Positions 1 to 12,206 of a DNA stretch of 64,000 nucleotides are shown piece by piece. A model generated the notes under the pieces. The model saw only the letters and a list, made by a program, of their open reading frames with translations, had not been told where the DNA came from and did not search any database. This DNA is from Amphirosellinia nigrospora. Lineage: Eukaryota > Ascomycota > Sordariomycetes > Xylariales > Xylariaceae. Each line of letters begins with the position of its first letter. Within the stretch, counting starts at the first letter, position 1. The position numbers and the translations under genes are program-made. The stretch lies in the NCBI GenBank assembly GCA_004123355.1, contig SCHM01000003.1:5847058-5911057 (forward strand). Reading direction: 5' to 3'.

Positions 1-3000
1 ATGCTGTACAGGCGATGGCGGCATTCAAGTATCTGTTCACTGGGCGTTGGGATCCCACTTCGAGGTGGCTTCAATTTGCCGCCTTCCACTTTGATGTGTC
101 AGTGTTGGAACAGTATTGGTCCTGGTACGTTGGCATTGCTGTGGTCGCAGCGCCGAAGGACGTCATCCTCAGTGACCTAGCTATGACAATCTCTAAACTT
201 GAAATTACACATATCGACCTAACCCCAAGTCTAGCGAGGCTCATCAACCCTGATGAGTGTCCGAGCCTGTGTAAAGGTGTTTTCATTACAGGAGGAGAGA
301 AATTACGGTCCGATATTCTTGAGACCTGGGGACCCAAGAGGGTCATTCATAATGCTTATGGGCCGACAGAGGCTACGATTGGTGTAACAATGTACTGTGG
401 CGTGCCACAGAATGGGAAGCCATCAAACATTGGAAACCTCTTCCCCAATGTCGGGGCATACATATTTGAACTCGGTTTCGAGATACCGGTACTTCGCGGT
501 GGTGTCGGAGAGCTCTGTGTGTCCGGCAAGTTGGTTGGCAAGGGCTACCTAAATAGGGACATGCTTACCAAAGAGCGTTTCCCTATATTACCGGCCACAG
601 GCGAACAAATCTACCGTACAGGGGACCTTGTTCGAGTACTTCATGATGGGTCACTTGATTTTCTTGGTCGAGTAGATGACCAAGTGAAGCTTAGGGTCAA
701 AGATTAGAAATCGGCGAAATCAACCACGCCATCCGAGAAGGTCTAGCCGACAAGGTAGGCGATGTTGCCACCATGGTCGCTCGACGAAGAGGTCAGGATA
801 TAGATCTCCTTGTATCATTCGTTGTATCAACTTCTGATTCTACTGCCGGTCGCGAAGTACACATCTATTACGATGCGGAACACATTGAGTTCGCTGCATG
901 TGCTCAGGAAGCTTGCAGATCTCATCTTGCGACTTACATGGTTCCATCCTTCATTATATGCGTCTCGCGCATTCCTCTATCTACAAACAACAAGGTCGAT
1001 GTCAACCAATTGAAACGGCTTTTCTCAGAACTGTCTCACGAACAACTTCAAACTCTTTCAACAACTTCTCTCTCAAGTCGTCGTGAGCTCAATAGACTCG
1101 AGGGCCAAGTGTTGGAAGCAATTTGTCAGGTGGTTCATGTCAAGGAAAACGATATAATGCCAAATACGACGATATTCGAATTAGGTATAGACTCTATCAC
1201 AGCTACAAGACTAGCACACCAGCTAAGGTCAATGGGATTCACCTCAACTACACCGTCGACGATATTACGACATCCACAATCAACCAGCTCTCCAAAGCTC
1301 TAGACCGATCTAGCTCTATTGCCCCTAGCAACAATTCTTTGCAGATAAAGCAGTCAATCACAGCGTTTCGCCATAAGTATCTTAGTCTAGTGTGTGGGAC
1401 ACTTGAAGTGAACGCAGTAGATGTGGAATACATAGCACCATGTACAGCGCTACAACACAGGGCATCATAGCCAGGTCGAAATTTCAGGAGGCTCAGTTCG
1501 CTTACTTCAATCAATTTGGGTTTCGGTTAAAATCTACCGTGTCTGTTGAACGCTTGAAAGCCGCCCTCGGTCGAGTTGTAGATTCTTACTCCATTCTCAG
1601 GACCGCTTTCGTGGACACGCAGGATGGAGTGATTCAGGTGGCTATAAGAAATCGGCCTCTCGATTGGTTCGAAGTGGAATCAAAAACAAAATCATTTGAG
1701 CAAACAGCCGCAGAACGACAACGCCTCTGGATTGAGAAGAATCATCACGTTCTGGGATGGCCTATGGAGGTCGATCATATAGAGGTTGAGGGCCGCCACT
1801 ATCTAGCTTTGAGGCTTTTCCACGGTGTATACGATGCCCGCAGCCTCAACATTATTTTCGATCGCTTAAACGCCGAGTACGAAGGAGATTCATGGCCTTC
1901 CAGCCCTGAGTTTATATCTGTGCTACCAGAAGGGCCGCTCCTCAGCCACCAGGAATCTCACCAATTTTGGAAGTCGCTTTTAAAAAACCATCATTTCCAG
2001 CCCATGCCAAATCTCACAGATAAGCCATCTACCACGAGCAGTCTTATAGATCAGTCTATTAAATTTGAGGGCCTCGAAGATAAACGCAAGCAATTACAAG
2101 TCACCCATCAGACATTACTACAAGCGGCATGGTTACATACGTTACGCCAATATTTCGACGATCCTCCCACTATCGGGGTTATCCTTTCTGGAAGATCACT
2201 TCCTATAGATAATATCGACCTCGTTGTCGGACCACTGTTCAATACACTGCCACTCCGAGTTGACAATGCTGAAGACATGTCCTGGGCCTCATTAACCCAA
2301 GAAATTCAGAAACACAACAACGGTATTCTTGCCTTCGTGCATACTCCTCTTCGTGATATACAAAAGATTTGCGGGCTGGGCAACCTCTCTTTGATACGCT
2401 TTTCACGTTTGATCGTGAATACAAGGCTTCGACTGAGAGAAAGTCAACGCTATGGTCGATTCAGGATTCGTCTACTCAGCCAGATTACCCACTGGCCATT
2501 GAAATCATCATGCTCGAAGATGACATGTTTCGCATCACCCTTGCAGCCCGGGGTAATGTAGCTGACGCATCAGTTCTAGACTCAATACTAGACCAGTTCA
2601 CCAAATCCTTGAATTTGTTGATTGCCTCAAGCCACGATACTCTCCTATCACCGGCGACCCGGACGGCTCATCCTAGAGTAAATGAGCATGTTTCAAGAGC
2701 ATATCCGGAGACAAGCTCATCTACAAGTAGCGGCACAGTTATACTCGAACCAAAATTGCTGTGGGATGACAAATTGAATGACCTTCGTCACGAACTAGCA
2801 GTTATTTCCAGCGTTGATAAAGAAGAGATCTCGGAAACAACCAATATCTTTGCTATCGCCTTGACAGCATCGATGTAATAAAGCTTTCTGGGAGACTGAT
2901 GAAATTGGGATACCATACGTCTGTAGGCATATTGATGAAACGGCAAACGGTCGAGGGTATTGTAGCCAGCCTTGAAAGATCAGTACCTTCGACCGCAAAC

Positions 3001-6000
3001 CAATCTAGAACCTCTGAGCTAGACAGCACTATTTCCATTCTAGAAGATTGTTATCGCCAAACAGACCATCCCTTCCCGGATATTGAAGCTATTCTACCGC
3101 CAACCCCGTTGCAAGATTCTATGGTAGCTGAAATGCTGAGCTCCGGTTTCCAAACATACTTCAACCACGATATACTTCAGCTCCACAAAACGTCGACCTT
3201 GACCGTCTGAAATTAGCCTTGTCTGAATTATACACAAACTCTCCCATCCTACGTACCGTTTTCGTTGAGATCGATGATCCTCGAATTAGTTCTGCTTATT
3301 GTCAAATTGTGAGGAGGCATGAGCTCGCCTTTACACCAACTATGCAGATCCCCAACATGCACAACATTTCTACACTAACTGATCTGGCAAGAACGCGCGC
3401 CGTTGAAAATCACGGCAAGTCGAATCTGTTCCAGGTGCAATTTGTAGAATTAGGGACGGAGAAATTGATGGTTTTGTCTATTGCCCATGCTTTGTATGAT
3501 GGCTGGTCTCTCCAGATGCTTCACAAAGATATTCAAGCCGCATACGAAAGGGAGCATATATCCCGACCATCCTATAAGCCTTACCTCTCGCGTATGATTT
3601 CAAGGTCCAACTCTTCATCTCAGAAATTTTGGACTGATCTTCTGTATGGAGCTTGTGCCACTCTGGTTCCAAAGGTGGATGCAATCCCTACGCAAAACAC
3701 CGTCTACCGACTCGAGAAACAATCTAGGAGGAGCGCCACAGAGATCAGAGCACTATGTCAGAATCTGCGTGTTACACCTCAAGTTCTTGGTCAAGCATGC
3801 TGGGCCGCTGCGCTCGCCTCCTTAGCCAGGTCTTTAGATATCGTGTTTGGGGTGGTTCTATCAGGAAGAGACACCGAGGAAGCACAAGAATTGATGTTCC
3901 CTACAATGAACACAGTGCCCTTGAGGCTCGCGCTTCATGGAACTGTCACCGAATTCCTTGGATATTCTCAAGATATTATGTCCAGTATTATGGAGTTTCA
4001 ACACACTCCACTACGAGACATTCAGAAGCTCTCTCAAAGCCACGGGGATCAGCTTTTCAACACCATATTTCTTCTGCAAAATCCCGAGAACAATGAAGCG
4101 GATAGCGATTCTTTCCTCACATCAACACATTCCGTCTCCGCAGTGGATTATCCCGTATGTGCCGAATTAGAACTTACAGCAAAGGACGCTGTCTGGCGTA
4201 TCGCTTGCGACAATAATTACATGGACTTGCAAGACGCAAATAATCTTTTAGATAGTCTAGAAAGAATTCTAGACTACTTTTCTCAAGATGGTAACGAACA
4301 AATCTTAAAATTCAGCTCTCATGGTCCCCAGATGGTGTCAATTTGTGGCTTAAACTCGGTCGCATTCCAAACTGGTTTACAGAAGCAAGAAAGCAATATA
4401 CCAACGAAAGGACAAAATTCACGACACGCCATATATTCACAAGAACAAGAAACTATACTGGATGTGCTGTCGGACTTATCAAAGGTCGACCGGAATGAAA
4501 TTGATCTGGATCTCTCAGTTTTTCACCTTGGTCTTGACTCAATTAGTGCCATCAAAGCAAGCTCTATGCTTCGAAAAAGGGGTTTGGATTTTTCCACTAG
4601 AGACCTAGTAACCATATCTTCAATCCGTAGTATATTGGAGCAAGCAAATCGACCCATTACCGAAGAACCGGAACACTCTACGGAGAATTCGCTAAGCCCT
4701 GGCTCAGTCATCGATGGAACGGAAATTCATACACTCATCCAACAGGTTGGACTTAACATGGACTCAATTGAGAAGATTCTGCCAGCTCTACCGATGCAAG
4801 TGCATATGCTAAGCGCATGGCAAAATAGTGGCGGTATAATATTCTTCCCCAAGTTCACTTTCAAATCACCGGTTCCATCACACTTATAGCGGTTTCGAAA
4901 GCTTGGGTTGCCCTTGTTGAGGAGGTTGCCATGCTGAGAACCCATCTCATTAACACTAACTCCAGCAACTCACCGTTCCTTCAAGTCATCTTGAAGCCTA
5001 AATTCGCGATTAGCCATGCTAAAATTCTTACGACAGGGTCTAGCGACCAATGGGACTTTGTTTGCGCGGCTACACCTTTTGCTGTCGTCCAAATTGTCGG
5101 GGACAACCAGGGGAGGAATTCTCAATATCCACATACATCACGCATTATATGATGGTATAAGCCTGCCTATTGTGTTGAATCGCTTTGTCGAACTCTGTAG
5201 TTCGCCTCCACTAAAGCATGCCGCCCCTATCCACACAGATCCCTGGTATGGATTCACCATAAAGCACCTTTCCTTGCCGATACAAGCTCAAAGGGAATCA
5301 TTCTGGACATCGTACCTTAGCGGAAGCACGGCTTCACGGTTGTGCGATATCCATAGCACTCCAGCAGTCAGCCAAGCCCAGCGAATTAACAACTTCAGAA
5401 CCACTGCTATCAAAAATGTCTCTGAACTTAGGCTCAAAAGCTCTACCCACGGTGTATCAACTCAGGCACTTCTATTTGCCGCGTTTTCAAGGGTATTTGT
5501 GAAGTTGTTTTGCCAGGATCAACAGCCACACGGTAACGTTGAATGTATCTTCGGTGTATATCTAGCCAACCGCTCTGGATATCCTGGTATCGAGGAAGCG
5601 CCGTTCCCAACGCTTAGTATCCTTCCACTCAGAGTAAAAGACCCCTTGAGCCGGAGTATAACTATAGTAGCAGCGGACATTCAGAAAGACATTACCGAAA
5701 TCAGCAACTTCGAGAACTCTTCGGCTAGCTTATGGGAAATACGGAAATGGACGGGCGTGTGTATCGACACTTTGTGAACATCCTCCCTCCCCTAGCGATC
5801 CGTCGTCATCTGAACCAAATTCTATCAAGTTGGAAAAAATCCCGAATGATGAGTCGGCGGCAAGAAAGAGTGCTGATATCTCAACCTATCTCGTTACTCC
5901 GGACAGCGATAGCGTCGCTTCCAGTCCAATTTCGTACTCATACCCGGTTAGTAAAACGCCTTGGCATTCTTCTTCCTACTTGAGCTAATGATTAAATCTA

Positions 6001-6142
6001 TTCATAGGAGGGGCTAGACATCGAGTTAGCACTAAATGAAGGCGTGTTAGACCTCGGCATTTTCGGTCCCTCAAGCATCTTATCAGCCCCAGAGGTAAAC
6101 GATATGGCCATGGCTATCTTGGCTGAAATAAAGGCGATTTAA
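1..6142 (+). CDS. sidC: Ferrichrome-type siderophore NRPS, 3' part (SidC-like)
   Basis: This is the C-terminal part of a multimodular nonribosomal peptide synthetase; the 5' end lies outside the window. Visible order is the end of an A domain (NAYGPTEATIG, YRTGDL, GRVDDQVKL), then three T-C pairs. T domains carry the phosphopantetheine Ser in GIDS/LDS contexts near 1193, 2866 and 4539. Condensation active-site motifs are FHGVYDA (about 1817), AHALYDG (about 3482) and HHALYDG (about 5137). An A-T-C-T-C-T-C tail is the known architecture of fungal ferrichrome/ferricrocin synthetases, which assemble an intracellular iron-storage siderophore. An intron fits 5947-6007 and the last exon ends at TAA 6140-6142. 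The frame changes about ten times, each at a short homopolymer, while the protein stays conserved across the breaks. I read this as sequence error rather than decay. The exact siderophore product is inferred. Confidence 0.82.
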
Positions 6143-8381
6143 GATATTTTCAATGGGGAATATCTGATGCTAATAGTATAATACCAGCCTAGTATCTAAT
6201 ACGAAAAAGAAGCAGCTTTCAATCACGACCCATCGCCCTATATAGCATCTCTCATTGTACATAACTAGATCGCCAGACTTCCCATAAAGATTCCTCGAAG
6301 GCGAATAAACCCTCACTGCGAATTATCCAAGTGATCTCGTTGTATCATCGTGCGGGGCGGGGATCGAGACCCTCAGGAGGTACGGTTTCTTCTACGCGGG
6401 AAGATGAAATGCACGAATGAGCAATTGATATGTGAACCGATGGGAAGCGTTGCGACCCGTGCAGATACGGGAAGCGGTTGATGCGGTGAGAAACTACAAT
6501 ACGACAAGAGGTTTTACACACGCCTTCTCATATCTAGGTTGCGTGACCGAGCTCTGTTACCTGAGGAATGGTACCTTGGTGATGGATGCGGGTTCGCCAA
6601 GAAAACTGATAAGCTCAAGTGCCAGACCCCCGAATGGTTCTATTGGCTCTCCTTAGGCGCCTTGGCCCCATGACTAGTAGCAATGTGCTTGTTAATACTG
6701 TTTGATTCTTGAGTTTCCTTTTCTAACATGATAGAAGTGTTAGATACGAGTGGGAGGACAGCAGGCGGGGGGAACGCAGGTGATTGATGACACATCGCGT
6801 GCTCCCCGTATTAGTTCAAGGGGCGAAGGCGCCACACTGATGCGCCGGGAATTATCTGCATTGGGTAGGATCAGATTTCGCGATCCTGGGGGTTGCCGAT
6901 ATCCTTTTCGTGCCTAAGTCGTAGGACTTATTAAGCGACTACGGCGGCGAGTGCCGAATCAACCCATATGAAAGAGCCTCGGATTATCAGGATTGTAAAT
7001 TCGCTGGGGACTAGGAATACCGGGTGCGTTAGGCAAGATACATACCGTACCTGAGTTCAATACGAAGGAAAGCTACCACGTCTCAATATTGAGGACGGTG
7101 TCCTTCTCTTCTAGGAAGGTCTCTCGAATTTCGCGCCGGACGACGAAGCTGCAAATGGGCCAGAAATAGCGAATGAAGGATATAGCTGCTTGCGTTATAC
7201 GCCAAAGCGGCTCGAGGTTACATCCACCGCTCCGCCTCCGACTGGGTAGACGGGAAAGCTTATTCAACAAAATTGCCTGGGCATTGCCTGGGCATTGTTT
7301 GTCGGATCTTACGGTACTCGCACCTAACCCAACAATATGCCGGTCTTGGGCTAGCTCACGACCCTGCGATGTTGCCCCATTATCACGTCCTAAACGAGTC
7401 TGCAGTGCGCGTGCGCTCTCTCACCAGTTGTCACCAGCGTCGCCATTGCCCTCTCACTGGCCAGAACCGTTTTGGGCGGGTGAGATCGCGTGCTGCCAAG
7501 GCTGAAAGCTTGCCTTATCCAAAGCGCGCGGTGAGCGAGCTAGGCCGGGAGTAGAATGTGCTTTGGAATACGGCTCTCCGAGCCTGCCATTCTCTCCACT
7601 TGCAAAGTCACGGTCCCCGAACCACGGAAACGGAGATTATGTAGAATGCAAGCACCCTTAGAATCGTCTCACAAGCTACCGGTTGCACTCCGAGGTTGTC
7701 GCCGCATTCTATGCGACATCGAGACCACACCAGCCTGCGAATGCTGGCAACAGCTTCGTCTTGTTGTTAAGCTAAAAGCCAAACTGTGTCGAGGTAACTC
7801 TTGGAGATATTTCATTATTGATATACAGTCTATTCGGATGCGTTGAAATAGGGCTATAGTCATAATTAGATGCCATAGTCGTACTAGTCCTGTCCTCTTC
7901 AACTACCTAGCTCCATCAAGGATGCTGCCTGCCCAGCCTTTTAGTCTGGGTGAAGTCGCTGACCAACTATATGCAGAAGTATATGTCCAGACTCACATAG
8001 CGCAACATGGTTATCGCGAACGTAGTCACTTTCCTGTTGCAGCTCGTATGGCGGACTGATCCAGCAACTCATCTTATTGCCAAGATATTCTTTGCTTTGT
8101 CTAATATATGTCCACGGCTCACTTGTGAATTCTCCACCGCTCAATGAGGAGCCAATGATACATGCGATAGAAGTCGGTTGATGATATCACATACTCAGTC
8201 GAAAAAGGAAGCTAGATACCGTTCCTAAGAACACACCAGTCCTACGAACTTAGGTGTAAATTCCTATATAAACCACCTTGATCGCCATGGCATCGAGTTA
8301 AGTCTCAAGCTATCAGGCACGCCTGCTTGTTCCCACAGAGCGCCCCAGTTCCAGGACGTCAATTGCTTGCTATCCTTCACC
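6143..8381. other. Intergenic, no gene recognised
   Basis: About 2.2 kb between the NRPS and the protease. Open frames here are short and show no family motif on either strand. An 11-bp unit (attgcctgggc) is repeated twice at 7272-7293. The last 150 bases hold the protease promoter. Because coding frames elsewhere in the window are broken by single-base indels, a small gene cannot be excluded. Confidence 0.5.
8264..8272 (+). promoter_or_regulatory. TATA-like box of the fungalysin gene
   Basis: The sequence CTATATAAA lies about 110 bases upstream of the protease ATG, a usual distance for a fungal TATA element plus leader. The assignment rests on position and sequence only. Confidence 0.5.
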
Positions 8382-10708
8382 ATGCGGTCATTAATGCTGC
8401 TCGGTCTCCTTGGAGCTTCGTCTCTGCCCGCCTCTGCCCACCCTGCTCCCGTTGCCAAGCCAGGCGTTCGCCGACGCACCGTCGACCTGAATGCCTACAG
8501 AATCACTCAGACTCCTGAGTACCACAATGTGGAGGCTGCCAGCTCAAACGCAAAGGTTCTTGCTGTCAAGCGTGACACCTATGTCGAGACTGCTACCGCG
8601 CTCGTGAAGAGCGTGGCCCTGACGCCAGTTTCCGACTTGTTGGGACCACTATGTTAGCAACAACGGAATTGCGCACGTCAATTTCAAGCAAACTGTTCAT
8701 GGAATTGACATTGACAATGCGGATTTCAACGTCAACGTAAGATTTCCCACTTGTATTCATATTGTGGTCCGGCCACTACTTGCGAATCGGATTGAGCTTA
8801 CATGGGATGTAGATTGGAGCTGATGGAACCGTCTTCTCGTACGGAAACTCCTTCTTCCAAGGCAAGGTCCCCGAAGAGAACCCGCTAAACAAGCGTGAGT
8901 TCTCTGAGGCCACGCAGGCTCTTGAGCAGGCCACCTCCGTGCTCCAACTTCCTGTCACTGGCAAGGCAACTGCTGAGGCGACGGATGACGCAAACACCTT
9001 TACCCTCAAGGGGACCTCGGGAGCCCAGAAGGACCCCGAGGCTCGCATGGTGTACTTCGTCAAGGCAGACGGAGAATTGACCTTGACATGGCGAGTTGAG
9101 ACTGACGTGCTTGACAACTGGCTGCTCTCGTACGTCGATGCCAAGACGAACCAAGAAATCCATGGTGTCGGTGGACTGGGTTGCGGACGCCAAGTTGAGA
9201 GTTTAGTAAGTTTTGCCGCCAAAGAATGTAATATCAAGTTCTGACAGATAATAGTCCGTGGGGCGTCAATGACCCTGACGTTGGGTCTCGCACCGTCTTA
9301 ACGGACCCTTGGGACACAAAGAACTCCGAGTTCACTTGGTTCGCCGATGGAACTACGTCCTACACTGACACTCGCGGCAGTAAGTACCTAACCCCTTATC
9401 ACCGTGGAGTGTAACCCAGCTTTCACCCGTTAAGAAGCCTAGAGACAAATATAAACAGAAGTTAACTTATATCTTTAGACAATGCCGTTGCTCAGACCAA
9501 CCCCAGCGGTGGCACCGCCTGGCAGAACAACTACCGACCATCAAGCTCTAGCCTCGACTTCGAGTATGACTGGAGCGCCAGCTGGTCCCCCCTGCGTCAT
9601 ACTCCAACGCATCCGTTACGCAGCTGTTCTACACTGCCAACACATACCACGACGTTCTATACGATCTTGGTTTCACGGAGGCCGCAGGTAACTTCGAGAA
9701 CAACAACAACGGCCAGGGTGGCGTAGGCGGCGATTTCGTCATTCTCAACTCCCAGGACGGGTCGGGAACCAACAACGCCAACTTCGCAACTCCTCCTGTA
9801 AGTCTTGAAGAAATGCTTCTTAAGCCCATGAATAAAGGTGGCGGTTCCTAACGATAGATTTTACTAGGATGGACAAAACGGTCGCATGCGCATGTACCGA
9901 TGGACATACTCAACCCCCCAGAGGGATTGTGCTTTTGAGGCCGGTGTCATTCTCCACGAATACACTCACGGGCGTAAGTGATTAGCTTGTCAACGAAGAT
10001 TTGAGTAGAACTTGTGAGGCTAATTTCATATATACAGTGTCGAACCGCCTGACTGGTGGACCTGCCAACACCAACTGTCTCCAGACGACTGAGGCCGGTG
10101 GTATGGGCGAGGGCTGGGGTGACTTCTATGCCACCGCCATTCGCCTAAAGAGCACCGACACCCGCAACACGGATTACAGTCTTGGTGCCTGGGTCTACAA
10201 CAACCCTGCCGGTATCCGAAACTACTTGTACTCGACTAAGCTCACCGTGAACCCTTACATGTACGTGACTGCGAACACCTACAACGAGGTTCACGACATC
10301 GGTGAGATCTGGGCCACCATGCTCTACGAGGTTATGTGGAACCTCATCGACAAGCACGGCCTCAGCGTAGCTCAGAAGCCCACCTTTGATTCCAATGGAG
10401 TTCCTACCGACGGAAAGTTCCTCACCATGAAGCTTGTTCTTGACGGAATGGCCCTGTAAGTGCTCCATCGTGTCCCGGTCCCAATCGGGCCAGCTGAGTG
10501 GTTCCAGTACTAACCATTAAACAGGCAACCCTGCAACCCCAACTTCCCCCAGGCCCGTGACGCCATCTTGGACGCGGACAAGGCTCTGACCGGTGGCAGC
10601 AACCAGTGTGAGATCTGGACCGCCTTTGCTAAGCGTGGTCTCGGCCAGGGTGCTGCTTTCGGAAGCACCCGCACGGGAAGCAACACAATCCCTACCGGTG
10701 TCTGCTAG
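8382..10708 (+). CDS. Secreted M36 metallopeptidase (fungalysin)
   Basis: Extracellular zinc metalloprotease of the fungalysin family, made as a preproenzyme. It starts with a signal peptide ([21 protein letters not shown]), followed by the FTP-type propeptide and the catalytic domain. The zinc motif HEYTH is at about 9955-9970 and is followed by GLSNRLTGG and the downstream Glu-bearing GEGWGDF. Splice sites support seven exons: 8382-8736, 8813-9205, 9255-9379, 9479-9797, 9868-9973, 10038-10455 and 10525-10708; the HEYTHG/LSN junction is split by an intron. The protein ends NTIPTGVC. Four apparent single-base frame changes occur in exons 1, 2 and 4, including a C run near 9588. Homologous sequence continues across each, so the enzyme is probably intact in the organism. 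These enzymes degrade extracellular protein in saprotrophs and plant or animal associates. Confidence 0.92.
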
Positions 10709-11245
10709 ATGCCGTGATGCATACGAAGTGGAGGAAATCTAGAGTCGGGTAACAGCTAAGTCCCGAAATCTTGCTAGTAGCCCACGAAGTAGTATGTATA
10801 GGAGCATATAATCTCCTACAAAGAAATTTAACAAAGATTAAGAAATGCAATGCTGTCTCCAAAAATAAGTGACTCAAATGGAGGGGACGTCAAATGAAAG
10901 GCAAGATAGTTGTAATCGGGCATTTAAACGCAGCTTCTGAAGATGATGGCAAGCTGCGTCTAAATACAGTACATACCCGTACGGACCCGCTTGGCAGGTG
11001 ATTTGAAGGTCGTAGGTATGTAGCAGATGGGAGAGCTCCCTTTAGCGTCACGGCACACTGCAGCTACTCTTCTCATCCGCAACAAACCCAACGACCGTGA
11101 CGAGTGCGGCCAAAAACCACGTTCACTTCTTGGTAATTGCCAAGCCTTTAATGCATAACATTCTACGATGTATAACGGTAGCGTTGTCTCCATGGCGTGG
11201 CCAAGGCTGAACCACCAAGTTCTCCATCACCTTTGCCCGCAGCGA
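10709..11245. other. Intergenic spacer
   Basis: The protease 3' region and the upstream region of the Nudix gene. No coding signature was recognised on either strand; an antisense open frame at 11123-11437 is a shadow of the Nudix exon. Confidence 0.5.
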
Positions 11246-11880
11246 ATGATACGTCTTAATCGTATATGTACCCCTATAATAGGGGCACGAGCAACGGCGA
11301 CCAAAAAGGAACAGGACATAACGAAGAGTGTAGTAGTCGGGTCTTTTATCTTCAAAATCCCCAATAAAGACTTTACGCAAGCTCAAGTAGCGCTCTTCAG
11401 ACGAAGTGCCAAAGTTCACACGTACCCGTACGTGCACTGCAAGTTACCACACCATGATCTCGCTGATGGATGAACAATAGGCACAAGTTAGCACCGTGTT
11501 CTGGCAGGATGGAAGAGTCTGATGCTAGTCCATTAGCCGCAGCGTTGCGTGAGATCGAGGAAGAGACGAGCCTCCCGGCCTCATCGCTGGAGTTGCTGTG
11601 TGTCGGCAGGCCTTATTCATTTATTGACAGTTCAATCAATCACGAATGGAGCATTAATCCATTTGGCTTCCGCCTCAAAGGCGTCGACGAGGGTGGAAAG
11701 GGAGAGGAAGGGATCGTTCTTGATTTCGAGCATGAACGCGTCGAGTGGTTTAATCCGCTGGAAGTAAACAGCTCGGACGAGTTCGGAGGCGTGCCACGGC
11801 TGCTCGACAGTCTACAGAGAGTTTGGCCACACGCTATTTGGCCAGTACATGGTTCAGGTACAGAAGCTGGTAGGCAATGA
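11246..11880 (+). CDS. Nudix hydrolase, apparently lacking the eIF2B-like half
   Basis: A short protein built around a Nudix box: GRMEESD, then REIEEET, fitting GX5EX7REUXEEXGU. Nudix enzymes hydrolyse nucleoside diphosphates linked to another moiety. Exon 1 encodes SFIFKIPNKDFTQAQVALFRR. A 53-nt intron (11428-11480) ends in AATAG, and exon 2 resumes with HKLAPCSGRME. After SLQRVWP the protein runs only about 17 more residues to a stop. From memory of the family, fungal proteins with this segment often continue into an eIF2B/MTNA-like isomerase domain; none follows before the next gene. The start is uncertain: in-frame ATGs lie at 11168, 11192 and 11246, and the conserved part begins near 11330. 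No frame break is visible here. It could be a truncated relic or a real short form. Confidence 0.68.
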
Positions 11881-12206
11881 GGTAGAGCGGTCTTTTGGTA
11901 ATGATGGTGTTATTCCAGGTTTCAAACCCTCACAACAGTATGAAGTGGTATATCCCAAGATAGCTACTAAGTACCTAGGTCTTTGGACGCTAGCTGGTGC
12001 GGGGCTTATCTTATCGACTACACCATATTCTCCCTAAATGAGACCCTGAGTTCGATGAACCCCACCATGAAATGAATAAATAATTTTTTTTCCCGCTAGC
12101 TCTCTTGTCGTTTCCCCCTTCCCTTCTCTCCCTCTGTGTCCGTCAACTTTGACCTCGCAGGCGCTTCCGTGTCTAACTCGAGGGGACGTTGCCTAGTTCG
12201 CCTATC
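11881..12206. other. Spacer with importin gene promoter
   Basis: About 330 bases with no coding sequence. The portion nearest the importin ATG is rich in T and C. The 3' end of the Nudix gene and any missing domain would be expected here, but none was seen. Confidence 0.55.
12084..12145 (+). promoter_or_regulatory. Pyrimidine-rich promoter tract
   Basis: A strongly CT-rich stretch 60-120 bases upstream of the importin ATG, with no clear TATA box nearby. Such tracts are common just upstream of transcription starts of constitutively expressed fungal genes. The role is inferred from position and composition. Confidence 0.45.

Noticed and set aside
1-6142. NRPS as a decaying pseudogene
   Set aside because: All breaks lie at homopolymers and the same pattern occurs in unrelated essential genes; motifs are intact between the breaks.
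6143-8381. Possible transposon remnant
   Set aside because: No terminal repeats, target duplication or transposase/reverse transcriptase motif was seen.
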